Of a stretch of 12,639 nt of DNA, positions 1 through 9,762 are shown piece after piece. Origin of the DNA: Geosiphon pyriformis (lineage: Eukaryota; Glomeromycota; Glomeromycetes; Archaeosporales; Geosiphonaceae). Where the stretch lies: positions 15,040 to 27,678 of the forward strand of contig JAAOMT010000210.1 in assembly GCA_016748015.1 (NCBI GenBank). Reading direction: 5' to 3'. The notes under the pieces are model-generated. The model was not told the origin of the DNA and made no database searches. It worked only from the letters and a program-made list of their open reading frames with translations. The first letter of the stretch is position 1. The number at the start of each line of letters is the position of its first letter. Made by a program: the position numbers and the translations under genes.

Positions 1-744
1 GATTAATTAATATATCAATAATTAATATTTTCGAATAGGACTTCATATATATTGATTTAAATTATATATTTATAATTTCTTTATTAATAATCACATTTCA
101 AATTAATATTAGAGAGAATGTATTTAAGGTTTATTAAGGAAACTATTTTTCATGAAAATTCTTTGAGGAAATTTTTACCTCTTAAAGCGATATTTTCCAA
201 ATATTCAAACTTAAATTTTTTTATCTTATTCCTTCAACTCTGAATTTTCTATTATTACTGCTGCTAAAAGGCATCATGAAAGTTCCCAAAGTTTAATTAT
301 TAAAATTATTAATTTTTAATAAATGTTTATTTAATATACTTTACAAAAACTAACAATTATACAAATCAAGAAAAAAAATAAAATAAATAGTGGAAAAAAA
401 TAAATAAGTTGATATTATTGTATTGATTTAAGTGTAAATTCGAATGTAAATATTCTTTTACAGCTTTAAAAAATCTTACTTATATACTTTTAAAAAAAAA
501 TTAATGATCAAATCAATGATTACATTAATAATTTAATTAATAATTAAATTTATAATTAAGTTAATAATCAAGTTAATAAATAAGTTATTAAATAAGTTAT
601 TGATCAAATTAATAATCATATTAATAATTAATTCTAAAAATAAAATAACTAATTAATAATATTAGTAACTAATACATATGATTAATTATAATTAAGTAAA
701 TAATTAAAAGTTAAAAAGTAAAAGTTTCAATTATAACAATATTA
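1..744. other. AT-rich intergenic DNA, no gene
   Basis: No reading frame of useful length is open on either strand. The stretch is made of A/T runs and short ATTAATAATTAA-like words, with only three CpG dinucleotides (near 32, 187 and 441). I see no RNA gene or promoter that I could support. It is the flank into which the minus-strand LINE inserted. Confidence 0.8.
500..690. repeat. Degenerate AT-rich short tandem repeat
   Basis: Imperfect copies of an 11-16 base word of the type AAGTTAATAATCA follow each other, with variants such as AAGTTATTAAAT and AAATTAATAATCAT. The copies are too diverged to fix one period. This is simple-sequence DNA with no coding content. Confidence 0.5.
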
Positions 745-759
745 TTTTTAACAAATTTT
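745..759. repeat. Left target-site duplication of the LINE
   Basis: The 15-mer TTTTTAACAAATTTT here is identical to bases 8046-8060 on the other side of the LINE. It lies directly before the T-run (to 765) that is the complement of the element's poly(A) tail, so its exact right edge is ambiguous by a few T. Duplications of about 7-20 bp are normal for target-primed LINE insertion. Confidence 0.75.
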
Positions 760-891
760 TTTTTTATTATGAGATTAATAAGTAAAGCCCAACTGCTATC
801 TAATACATAGAACCAAACTAAGTAAAACAAATTAAACACAGCTTACACACTTATTATATGTGATTAGTCACTCAAACCAGACAAAGCAATA

Positions 892-3800
892 CTACACATC
901 TATGTCAACAAAAGCATTATCATCTAAACCTAAAAAAAAAATAACACATTCTGCATCTATCAATACTAACAGCAAAAAATTTTACAATACCAAACATACA
1001 AATTACTTCATCTAACAACAAGACATTATATAATAAGACAAACCCAAAACCAAATTATCATTGCTGACCAAACCAGTCTTTTTTATATTTACTCTATGCT
1101 TAGATCTAACAAGCCACATCTTAGTATAATGTAAGTCTATTACAAACTTAATGTATTCAACAATAACCAAAACAATCTTTTTTATTTTTTCAAAAACTAA
1201 AACAGTCTTAGCAAGCCAATTCTTTAACACAAAACCTTTGTAAATCACAGCATAAAGACCTATATCTAAAGAACACATTAAAAGTGATCACAAAACAACA
1301 CAATTTATTTCTTTAATCATAATACTCAGAACTATATCATAACCAAAACCAGTCTTCCAATAAGCATAGCAAATTAACTAATACAGATTATAAACAAAAT
1401 AATGGGCTTTACCAAACACAGCAGTACTCTTAGCAACTAAAAACAGTTTTTAAATCCCAACTGGCAAAGAAAAAGAAGTAGAAGTGGTCTTGCTAGCCAA
1501 TTTATTAGTCTTAATATTATTCAAAACTTCTAAATATCTCTTAACTTTTACTTATTTAACTAAAATATTTTTATTTCTAATAAAATTGGCTATATGCAAT
1601 CTTTCAATCTAACATTAACTGCAGAAATCTGACACAGCAAACAAAACTTTAAATACACAAACATTAATTATAAATTGACTGTTTAAATAAAGAACTACAG
1701 TACAAAAAAATAGAACATACTTCAAAGTCAAAGCAACAGCTTGCAACTTAGCCAAAGTAAAAAACAAAAGCCCAAACACTTTGAATTCAATAACCATATC
1801 CACAACTGGAAAGTAAGCAGCTGTCTTACTTATCATCTTAGCAGAACCAGCACTCTTTAAGAATTTATTTGTGTAGATTTCAATATAATTTAACCAAATC
1901 TCTCAAAATCTAAAACATTCAACACAAACAACTTGAAATTACCACCAGACTTATCTTTTAAAAAAGCATTATTTCTTATAAATTCAGAAGCCAATATAAA
2001 CCAGTAAAGCATAAAGCCCTTCAGATCCAATTTTTTTTACTATTAAAATGTTTTCCAGTCTATTATATTTTCTTTCTTATCTAAAAATCTGTCACCAAAT
2101 GCCATACCAAACCATTTCAAAAAAAAACAGAATTGTAAAACAAGAGCTGTTTCAAAATACTAAACATTAAAAATTTATTAAAGCTATAAAAAGCATTAAG
2201 TAAATTGTTTATTAAAGACAATTTATTATCCAAAAATATTTTCATCATATTGGCCAAAAAATTATTTGCTAAATTAATATACAACTTGACAAAAAACTGC
2301 AAAAAATGCAAAGAAAACTATTCAAAAACCTGTAAATTTAAAAATTTGTGTTTAAATAACTATCCAAAAATGCTTTAAGTATTTGAAAAAAAGACCAATA
2401 AAGTTAACTTCTCTTCAGATTAAACTTGCTTAAAAAGTTTTAAATTATACAAAGATAAATGGTATAACATCTCATTAAAAAAGTTGCATGGTAAATTAGC
2501 CTTAATTTTAAGACTTTTTTTAATTATTACATCTCACTTGTGGCACATATATATAAAAACAAAACTAAATTATATCTAAAAGTTAACTATAGGCTGCAGA
2601 ATAACTGAAACTAAGTAAAAAAATTATTTATCTGTGATAGTCTTTCTCAATACCATATTAAAAAAAAATCTGACATTCACATAAATTTGAGTCAAACTAA
2701 GTTTAAAAAGATTTTTAATAGACAAAAAAATTCCAAAGTATTTGTGTGATTTACTTTTTTTAGCAATTGAAATTGGCAGACCATTAATCAAAAGTAAAAC
2801 AGTCTTAACACCTTGATTGATGGGAATAGCCACCATCTTATTATTATTAATTAAAATATTATTGACAACAAAGAACTTATTAACAATATTCAAAATGTAC
2901 TGTGCAAAAGCTTAACAACTTCTGACCCAAATTGTATTATCAACAAAGACACTAGTAGCAAAAAAAGAAGTTTTCCCTCCAATAGTCTTAACTCTACCAG
3001 ACTTGATCACAAACTTAGTAATAATTTTGTATTTATATAAGTGCTTATGTCTCTTTATCTTGCATAAAAGTAGATTATAGAAAATTTTTTAAAGAAATAC
3101 AGAAAACACTTCATCTTGATTCAGACTATTATGAATCCTATAACTATCTAAAAGTTTAAAATTTGTTATTACTCTATTGAACTGATCCTTATGAATATTG
3201 GTAAAAAAGCTGATAAATCAATTACATATTTTGATGTAATACAAACTAGCTTTCAAATAATGCCAGCCTACTGAATTATAAGCTTTACACATATTTTGTA
3301 GTATTAACTAAAGCTTTCTGTTCTTTTCTAAAGCATTCTTGACAACTGATCCAATAGCAAAAATAGGAGACTGAGTCAAAGTACCTTTCAACACCAAAAA
3401 ATTATCACCATAAAAAATGTTAAACTTGTTGTAAGCTGATAATATTTGATTAAAGAGAATTTTTGACAAGATCTTATGGGTTATTTTGACTAATGCAATA
3501 GGCCTAGTATTCGTTAAAACTTTATTCTATTTATAAAGTTTTAGATTTATTAAAACTCATGTCCTTTTTTAAAAAGTTAGAATTACATCCAAAGTCAAAT
3601 ATAAATTCAATAATTCCAAAAAACACACCAACACCTTATTACTACAATGCTTCTAAAGCTTATTAAGTATTCCTAACAATCTGGCAGCTTTATCATTTGG
3701 CAAATTACCAATAACTAAAGACAGCTCTCCTATATCAATTACTTTTATAACACTTAAGAAAGCATTATTGTCCACATAATCCAGAGGCATATATTAATAA

Positions 3801-5217
3801 GACCAAAGATTAGACATTCTTGGAAGCACTGACCATTTTCTTGTATATCTTATCATAATTTTATTCATCTTAAGTTTCACTTTATTAAGTTTAACCATTA
3901 AGTGATCCAAAACAATCTTGTAAAATGGACATTTCAAGATATTCTTAATTATTCATCTTTTGTTTGAACAGAAATTTTTTATATAATAGTCAATCATTTT
4001 TCTGATAGCCATATTTTTAATAGTCTTTGACTCATAATACTTAAACTTTTAATATTTCTTTCTTATTATTGACAAATATCTAACCAATTCTATTGAATTC
4101 ACACTATCTAGAATCATGCCAACAACCTTAGATGCCACAACTTTATCAATAGCTAACCAAATTTTAACAAGACAATTAAAATCTGAAAAATTTTCATTTT
4201 ATAATCTTAATAATAAGTTGTTCCAACTTAAAAAATTTTGAAGAATGTTTGTTTCTTGAATAATCAAATTTACTAAACCAAGTTCTAAAAAATACTCTAT
4301 TAACAGCTTATATTATGGCTTCTTCCAACACTTTTCATATTGTATTTAAATCACTTTTGTCTTTTGCAATTTCAAATATGCTTGATCTCACCAACAATTC
4401 AGCAGAAAAATGCTTCTTGAAATACAATTACTGGGCCTTATCCACATTTTTCAACTTGAATTTTTACCAGTTTCAGTTGGCCTGCTTATGAATATTGTTA
4501 AAATAAACATTCAAAAATCCACTCAAACTAACTAAGATTGAAACTGCCTTATGATTTGTATCAAAAAACCCTAATACATCATTAACTTTATGTAATATAA
4601 CTGCAAATGTCAGGTTTTTACTTATAAAAATAAAATCAATAACCTTTTTAATGCTCCTAGAATTGCTCTAAGTAAGAGTTTTAACCAATAAATGTCTACA
4701 AAACAAGTTAATCAACCCTGAGTCTACACAAAACTTGAAACTTGCATTCTTTTTAGTATTATTCTTATTAAAATTTCCACTTAATACCACAAAAATACTA
4801 TTGTTAACCACATTGGCAATAAAAAAATTAACAATAGATGTCTGACCAAACTTTATTTTGGTAGAAGCACCAGCATACAAACCTAGAACTATAACTAACA
4901 ACTTTTCTTTAAACAGAAACTTAACTGACAAAATTCTATCAGAAACTTTTTCCATTTTAAACATATGCTAAGCCAGAAAATTGTTCACAATAATAGCCAC
5001 TCCAGCACCAAAAAACTCTTATCCAAACCAGATATAAAGATCTGAACTTTATCAAATTTGTTCATATTCTATGGTTTAATACTAGATCTTAATTTTGTCT
5101 CAATAATAATAAAAACCATATTATCTAAATTCATATGCCAATAAACAATGCTTTCTTGTTTTGCAGAGACATTAATGCCTTAAAAATTACACATAACAAA
5201 TTTTTATACCAGATCTA
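892..5217 (-). pseudogene. Degenerate LINE ORF2: endonuclease, reverse transcriptase, RNase H
   Basis: ORF2 encoded the nicking endonuclease and reverse transcriptase that copy the element into DNA. Reading down the minus strand: the APE-type endonuclease spans about 5200-4500, with ETKL at 5090-5101 (Glu kept), a GDFN motif now GNFN (Asn codon 4773-4775) and a DxDH motif now DTNH (Asn codon 4554-4556). The reverse transcriptase has motif A as LQNM (Asn codon 3293-3295, expected LQDM) and motif C as FVDN (2936-2947, expected FVDD). The thumb region lies at 2624-2893. RNase H carries YTNKF (1861-1875), AKLQ (1741-1752), LNSQ (1675-1686) and a terminal TN (1504-1509), all four catalytic positions being Asn or Lys. 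Their spacings of 40, 22 and 59 residues fit RNase H well. The stop at 892-894 ends a C-terminal region matching the family. Stops are frequent, and an A-run at 5010-5015 carries a frame break. No function can remain. Confidence 0.88.
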
Positions 5218-5922
5218 TTATTGAAAAGGATAAGCAATAAGAACCAGATTAACATTGTTTATTTTAGCCAATAAGTTCATAACTATAATTGACAGATTGT
5301 TTAAAGTGTCTTTCAGTTTTAAAATAACTAATGAATCAAAATTTACTGCATCCATAATAGTTTTACTACTAGTGACTATATTTAAACTTTTACTTATTAC
5401 TATATTCACTTCTTAATTCTGTAAAAAAAGAGTTATTAATAGCTAATATCTAAGATTAAACTAAGAAACCATTGGCCCAGATGTGTCCAACCTCTTAGCC
5501 AACTTATCAATATATTCAGTAAAGCTGACAAGACTATGCTTAAAAGTGGCAAACTTATTATTCAATTCTATGAATACCAGCAGAATATATTTCATTTCTA
5601 AAGAAAAGCCAGAATCAACCAAGCCATTTTATGCAGAAAAAAAAGAGAAAAAGAACTTACCAACAACTTTGGCCCATGAGGCATTACCAAAAAAAACAGG
5701 ATGGATGATTAATGTTGAATGTTTAACATAAATGACTGCCAACTTGCTTTTATCTGTGTTTAATAATGTTTTATAAAAAGAATAACCAGAGAAAAAATTT
5801 CTATTTATAAAACAGTCCAAAAACATATGACCTAAATTTTCATATTTTATATATTTGGCAAATCCCAAATAAGACCAGTGTAAATTGGTGCTCCTTAGCA
5901 TAGATGTGGTTACCATGACAGT
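5218..5922 (-). pseudogene. Degenerate LINE ORF1, 3' half with CCHC knuckle
   Basis: This is the C-terminal part of the LINE nucleic-acid-binding protein, which packages element RNA. The zinc knuckle is at 5812-5853, with the correct C-x2-C-x4-H-x4-C spacing, but the first two Cys codons are now TAT (Tyr, at 5851-5853 and 5842-5844); His (5827-5829) and the last Cys (5812-5814) remain. A downstream stretch including ASWAKVVG and the final segment (5218-5409, ending AYPFQ and stop TAA) fit the same ORF1 family. The junction with ORF2 follows immediately. The upstream half continues beyond the insertion at 6823. Cys to Tyr is a G-to-A change on the coding strand, the same class as the changes in ORF2. 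Confidence 0.82.
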
Positions 5923-6015
5923 GTTACAGGTAATTATTTCTGGTGTGGGAATAAATAACAAACCTGTAACTTGGTGCTTAAAAGCTATTGATTTCTGTTG
6001 ATGTTGGTATTGGTA

Positions 6016-6045
6016 ATCTGAAGGTTTTGATATCTGAAGGTTTTG
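6016..6045. repeat. 14-bp direct repeat
   Basis: ATCTGAAGGTTTTG occurs at 6016-6029 and again, identical, at 6032-6045. It lies downstream of the 52-codon ORF, in the insertion. Confidence 0.7.
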
Positions 6046-6075
6046 GGTTGAGTTCTTTGTATAATAGACAGAGAT

Positions 6076-6234
6076 TCAATTGTAATTGTAACAGTCTTCA
6101 GAATCACAATTCCGTCTAATTTCTTTCTCAGCATAGAGGCCGGATTTATTCTGGCAGTTATGCTCTTCTGATAAGCTATCCAATAATATATAAAATTCTA
6201 CCCTTATTTCTGGGTCTTTTACTAGGCTATCCAT
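6076..6234 (-). CDS. Small hypothetical ORF, 52 residues
   Basis: An ATG at 6234 opens 52 codons to a TGA at 6078-6076. The peptide starts MDSLVKDPEIRVEFY and has a natural amino-acid mix, acidic overall, with Cys residues near its middle and end; it lacks the Asn/Lys/Ile/Phe saturation of the decayed LINE frames. After the TGA the frame stays open for 29 more codons, so it may be a longer frame with one stop. I do not recognise it and see no domain, signal peptide or membrane segment. It belongs to the insertion in ORF1, so it may be a piece of a mobile element or a captured exon. Its quality compared with the surrounding decay is the only support for it as a gene. Confidence 0.3.
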   Translation of the reverse strand: MDSLVKDPEIRVEFYILLDSLSEEHNCQNKSGLYAEKEIRRNCDSEDCYNYN

Positions 6235-6297
6235 GATGTCAATAACTCAGCATTTTTAATTCTTAATCAATTAGTATACAACAACAAAACAAAGATA

Positions 6298-6330
6298 GAA
6301 AAGAAAAGAAAAGAAAAGAAAAGAAAGAAA
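6298..6330. repeat. AAAAG microsatellite
   Basis: Five tandem GAAAA units followed by GAAA variants form a purine-only run on the plus strand. It sits in the middle of the insertion and is a plausible site of length polymorphism. Confidence 0.85.
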
Positions 6331-6611
6331 GCAAAGAATATGAAATAAAGCAAATAAGCCAAGACAATTCTAATTTGTATCCTGTTAATAGCCATGATTA
6401 AGAGCTATTGTTCCAGTATGATTAAGTATCAGTTACTATCAACATAAAGTGTTAATAGTGAAGAAGAAATTTGATATAGTGAATAATTATTTATTTGAGA
6501 ATTATGGTAACTAAGCTAAGAATTCTTGGTGTTGATTCTGTTTTTTTTGCTTCTAATACTACTGCTATATATACATATTTGAGATTCCTCAATTCCTCAA
6601 TTCCTTGCAAC

Positions 6612-6748
6612 AGGAATTCTGGAATTTTTGGAATCCTGCAATTCCTGATGAGAAGAATCCTGGAATTTTGGAATCTTGCGATTCCTTGTTGGAGAATTCT
6701 GAAATTCCTAGAATTCTGCAATTCTTTTAAGAAAAATCTTGGAATTCC
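6612..6748. repeat. GGAATTCC-type minisatellite, unit 39-42 bp
   Basis: About three and a half diverged units start near 6612, 6654, 6693 and 6732. The common core is GAATYCTGGAATTTTGGAAT, followed by CYTGCAATTCCT. Because the core is close to palindromic, long frames open on both strands over the same bases (6491-6772 minus, 6495-6779 plus); neither looks like a gene. Confidence 0.75.
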
Positions 6749-6822
6749 ACATTTACTATGTCTACATCTCATTGGCTAATATCTACTAACTAATAATACT
6801 ATATTTTCCATATTCTATGAGT

Positions 6823-7984
6823 AACAACAGCTTTCAATAAATCAGCAAAGTCAAAGCATATAACTACATATCTGGCTAAGCATATATAACTAGATAACAG
6901 TTAATAACACAAGTTTTTCCATCTATTAAAATGACATAATTTCAAATATTATGTGCATTGGTTTTTATCAACAAAGTATATAACAGTGGCCTATAATTTT
7001 TTCTTGTATTTTAAGATTCTTTGTCCATATTAGCTTTAACAACATATATAGCATTTTTCTCAATTAAGACAGACTATTTAGCTGCAACCAAATCAGCATG
7101 ATTTGATTGTTTAAATTTTATCACAGTTTTTTGTTATAGCCCCACCAATTAAATATTGATTAACTTAATTATTCTAAATTCAGAAAATGCAGTATATACA
7201 GTCTCAGCTAACATTTCAATTAAGATTTTTTTTACAATTACAGCCCAATCTAAATGCTTAATAGATTTTTTGAGATTGGTATTTACTGTAGTTTTTGTAT
7301 TCATAGCCATATTAAATGCTTGAGCCAAGCTTAATTCAAAAGTAAATATTGCTTAAATAATCTCAACAAATTTTGAGGGAGTAGAGACCTTTCTAAAACT
7401 ATTAATTTTTGAAAATAATTTCTTAATTGTTACTAGTTTTTTTGAGAGAATTTCCCAATCACCTTATCCAAAACAAACAATTTTTTAACCAGAATATTAA
7501 CCAAAATTTTCAAAGGAAAAGGGAGGTTTAGGAAAGCATCTAACAAAATATCATTATCATTACTATTACTCAGAAAATTTATTTTGCCTAATGGTTTTTC
7601 CAAAACTTTCTTGGTTTTAATATGTAAGTCTTTTAACATTTGGTCAGCATTTTTGTTATTAAAAGTGGCTCTATTTCCATAATTAAAACTGATTTCCTTA
7701 ATAAGACACTTTTTTTTTATGTTAACATTAACAAATTTAGTAGTATTACTAGTATTTAAACCCCAAGAATAATTACTTACCATTTTAGCTGAAACTTCTT
7801 TAGTTTTGACATCATTTTTCAAAATATCATTTTTTCTCTTTTTTCTTAACAGCACAGATTTAAAACCATTGATTAAACTAGAATCTTTAACAACTTTTTT
7901 TATGACAGCAATATTAGGGCCAATAATGGCCTTATAATCAAGCAAAAACGGTTTAAATTTATTGTACTGAATAATAAAAAACTT
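6823..7984 (-). pseudogene. Degenerate LINE ORF1, 5' half with RRM-like domain
   Basis: The N-terminal half of the LINE ORF1 protein enters from 7984 in the minus direction. The first part stays open to 7433 (about 170 residues, Lys/Asn-rich) and includes KSVLLRKKRKND, a basic patch. Beyond the stop the text continues with KLFSKINSF and STPSKFVEI. An RRM-like fold follows at about 7243-7105, seen as AVIVKKILIEM, then AFSEFRIIKLI, then TVIKFK; two stops in this area lie where Trp or Arg codons would be expected. The half ends at VVICFDFADLLKAVV, where the insertion begins. No ATG is evident at the start: the open part begins after a TGA, so the true initiator is lost or further upstream. The protein bound element RNA; this copy cannot be expressed intact. 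Confidence 0.8.
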
Positions 7985-8048
7985 CTTTCAAAAAACTTTT
8001 TTGATTCTTATTTGGGAATTTGAAACAAAAAAGAGAAAGAAGTTTTTT
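7976..8048. repeat. 14-bp inverted repeat at the LINE 5' end
   Basis: AAAAAACTTCTTTC at 7976-7989 is the exact complement of GAAAGAAGTTTTTT at 8035-8048, with a 45-base loop. It lies in the 5' leader of the LINE and reaches into the right target duplication. Part of the pairing is A/T-run, so it may be chance; a leader hairpin is the alternative. Confidence 0.6.
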
Positions 8049-8060
8049 TTAACAAATTTT
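8046..8060. repeat. Right target-site duplication of the LINE
   Basis: TTTTTAACAAATTTT here is identical to 745-759. It marks the 5' end of the minus-strand LINE, so the copy is not 5'-truncated as most LINE copies are. The duplication has a single C, which is why it could stay identical while the element decayed. Confidence 0.75.
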
Positions 8061-9280
8061 ATATCAAATATTTTAGACCAAAAAAACTAATCAAAGATGA
8101 TATTAATAATTATATTTTGAAAATAATTATATTTTTAAACTAATATATTACAACTTAATTACTAAAATAAAAACATAATAAAAAAACAGAAAAAAAAATT
8201 TAACTAAATATTATAGTTTATTACAATAACTTATTTATAATAATTAGTAAAAAAAAAATATTTAAAATAAATTATTAATTATAACACAAATATTTAATAA
8301 TTATATTTAATTTTGAAATTTATTTATTTTTAATAACTTATTATTTATTTTAATTTTTATAATAAAAAATACATTTTTACAATTTTATTATTATTATATA
8401 AACAATATAACAAACTTAATACCAAAATATTAAATAATTAATAAATATTTGGTTCTTATAAATTAAATTAAGTACACAATTATTAAGTGTTTTAGTATAC
8501 AATCAATTTTTTTCAAATTTTTTAAATTTTGTATTAAAATTAATATATTATAGCTTTAATATTAACTAATTATATTGTAATATTAACTAATTGTATTGTA
8601 ATATTATAATATTTTTATTAAAAAAATAGATAAATCAAGTATTATTGATCTTAATTTTTATAAAAAATTTTACCAAATATGTTTTTAGGCTTATAATCAA
8701 TTAGAATTCTTAATTATTATCTTATAAAATACTTAATAATAATATATTTAACTTTAATTGGTTTTATAATATTTTCTAAATATAAATATAAATTATAAAA
8801 TACTATATAGCATATAATTATATTGTTAAAAAAAAATTATAAAATAAATATTATCAATTAAAATATTTATTAAAATAATATTTTAAAATTTTCAGATAAT
8901 TATTAAATATTAATTAACTTTAAAAAAACTGTTTTTTAAAAATTTTAAAATACAATAATAATAAAAATATTCTCTTATAATTAGATATGTTTGTTATTTA
9001 TTTTACAAAAAACTTTAGAATTTAAATTAAAAACAAATTTGTATAGTATTACAAACAATATATTGTTATAGTCAGATATAACATATTAATAAATAGCAAA
9101 AAAAACAATATTATATAGTGATAAAAATAATTAAAAGATAATTTAACTTTAATAAATTATTTGAATTAGTAAAAATTTAATATATAAGATTAGTTTTATG
9201 TTATTATTCTTTCTAAAAAAATTTGAAGATAGAGAAATAATTTATACTGTCAACAAAAGATAACACACTAATATAATTCT
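8061..9280. other. Very AT-rich DNA without genes
   Basis: About 1.2 kb of A/T runs with stops in all frames and no CpG that I can find. There is no recognisable coding text, RNA gene or transposon end. Composition changes sharply at its right edge, where the dioxygenase fragment starts. One internal direct repeat is listed separately. Confidence 0.75.
8557..8598. repeat. 21-bp tandem duplication
   Basis: Two adjacent 21-base units (8557-8577 and 8578-8598) start TAATATTAACTAATT and differ at one base (A/G). A third partial copy, TAATATTA, follows. Replication slippage is a sufficient explanation. Confidence 0.8.
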
Positions 9281-9719
9281 ATGTCTTATGTTAATACTCT
9301 TAGAATTCAATATCACACATTCCCAGGAGCATCGTAAGTGTGTTCAGGATTTGATCCGAGGACTTCAGTCACTTTCCGACGCAGTAAACAATTATATTAA
9401 CAACGCATATCCAGGATTATACGCTAAAATGAAAAAACTCAACTTACGTCTTAACACTCCTAAATTTTTTGGAGCCTTCCCCACTATTAGTATTAACTTT
9501 AATAGCATCTGCCAATTTCATCGAGATCTAAAAGATCATCTTAATACACTCTGTATCGTCTGCCCTCTCAGAACGTTTGAGGGTGGGCATCTAGCATTTC
9601 CTGAACTAAAGTTGGCAGTTATGGTGAAGCAAGGGAAAATGAATAAAGCGGGATACAGCGATTCGTCTTCGGCTAGGAAATTAAAATTTTTTTCTAGGTA
9701 TTCAGGCCATAGTAAATAG
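9281..9719 (+). pseudogene. 2-oxoglutarate/Fe(II) dioxygenase fragment (TET/JBP- or prolyl-hydroxylase-like fold)
   Basis: The family oxidises protein or nucleic-acid substrates with Fe(II) and 2-oxoglutarate inside a double-stranded beta-helix. The long frame (first ATG 9288) shows FPTISINFNSICQFHRDLKD, containing the metal-binding HxD as His78 and Asp80, followed by FEGGHLAFPELKL, the usual next strand. After VKQG (about 9638) the text stops resembling the family, so the distal metal His and the 2-oxoglutarate-binding Arg are missing. The N-terminal side is also broken: family-like text NTLRIQYHTFPGAS reads in another frame from an ATG at 9281 and ends at a TAA at 9335-9337, so a one-base frame break lies near 9335. 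It is a fragment damaged at both ends and adjoins AT-rich DNA on the left and palindrome-rich DNA on the right. Related fungal genes are often carried by transposons; that is background knowledge and is not shown here. Confidence 0.68.
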
Positions 9720-9762
9720 AGTATATAACGAGGTAATAAAAAATACTTATCTTTAATTTAGG

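Larger units (their letters stand above)
5923..6822. mobile_element. Roughly 900-bp insertion splitting LINE ORF1
   Basis: ORF1 reading stops at 6823 and resumes at 5922, so this segment interrupts it. The coding text is repeated at the break: the right flank reads Lys-Ala-Val-Val and the left flank Thr-Val-Met at the same alignment position, implying a decayed 9-bp target duplication (plus strand 5914-5922 and 6823-6831, 5 of 9 identical). The left edge carries a 9-bp inverted repeat, GTTACAGGT at 5923-5931 and ACCTGTAAC at 5962-5970. Only GTTAC recurs at the right end (complement of 6821-6825), so true terminal inverted repeats are not shown. It holds three CpGs in 0.9 kb, far more than the LINE, so it is probably younger. 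It contains a small ORF, a microsatellite and a minisatellite, and no transposase: a non-autonomous element is the simplest reading. Confidence 0.5.
760..8045 (-). mobile_element. Full-length, inactivated LINE (non-LTR retrotransposon)
   Basis: Read on the minus strand, this is a complete LINE: 5' leader (about 8045-7985), ORF1 with RRM and CCHC domains (7984-5218), ORF2 with endonuclease, reverse transcriptase and RNase H (5217-892), a short 3' UTR and a poly(A) tail (T-run ending at 765). Identical 15-bp duplications flank it. Without the roughly 900-bp insertion at 5923-6822 it is about 6.4 kb, a normal LINE length. An APE-type endonuclease together with a C-terminal RNase H suggests the I/Tad/R1 side of the LINE tree; the clade is inference. 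The copy is dead: stops are scattered in every frame and many catalytic residues are lost. CpG is almost absent (one in 781-5922, at 3512, and one near 7949), as expected of an old, formerly methylated copy. Confidence 0.9.

Noticed and set aside
5483-5731. Plus-strand ORF of 82 codons
   Set aside because: It is antisense to LINE ORF1, whose protein text on the minus strand is recognisable over the same bases.
781-5922. Firm call of repeat-induced point mutation (RIP)
   Set aside because: CA dinucleotides remain common on the plus strand, so the pattern is not saturated; CpG deamination plus general AT bias could explain much of it. The dinucleotide indices were not computed.
6491-6779. Overlapping 93- and 94-codon ORFs on opposite strands
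   Set aside because: Both are translations of the near-palindromic minisatellite, with repetitive Ile/Arg/Asn/Phe text and no gene-like features.
1012-7945. Separate minus-strand ORFs at 1012-1278, 1615-1836, 2117-2311, 2624-2893, 4668-4964, 5218-5409, 5629-5961 and 7433-7945 as individual genes
   Set aside because: They are surviving open pieces of the two LINE ORFs; the text continues across the stops between them, and several lack a real ATG (7945 begins with TTG).
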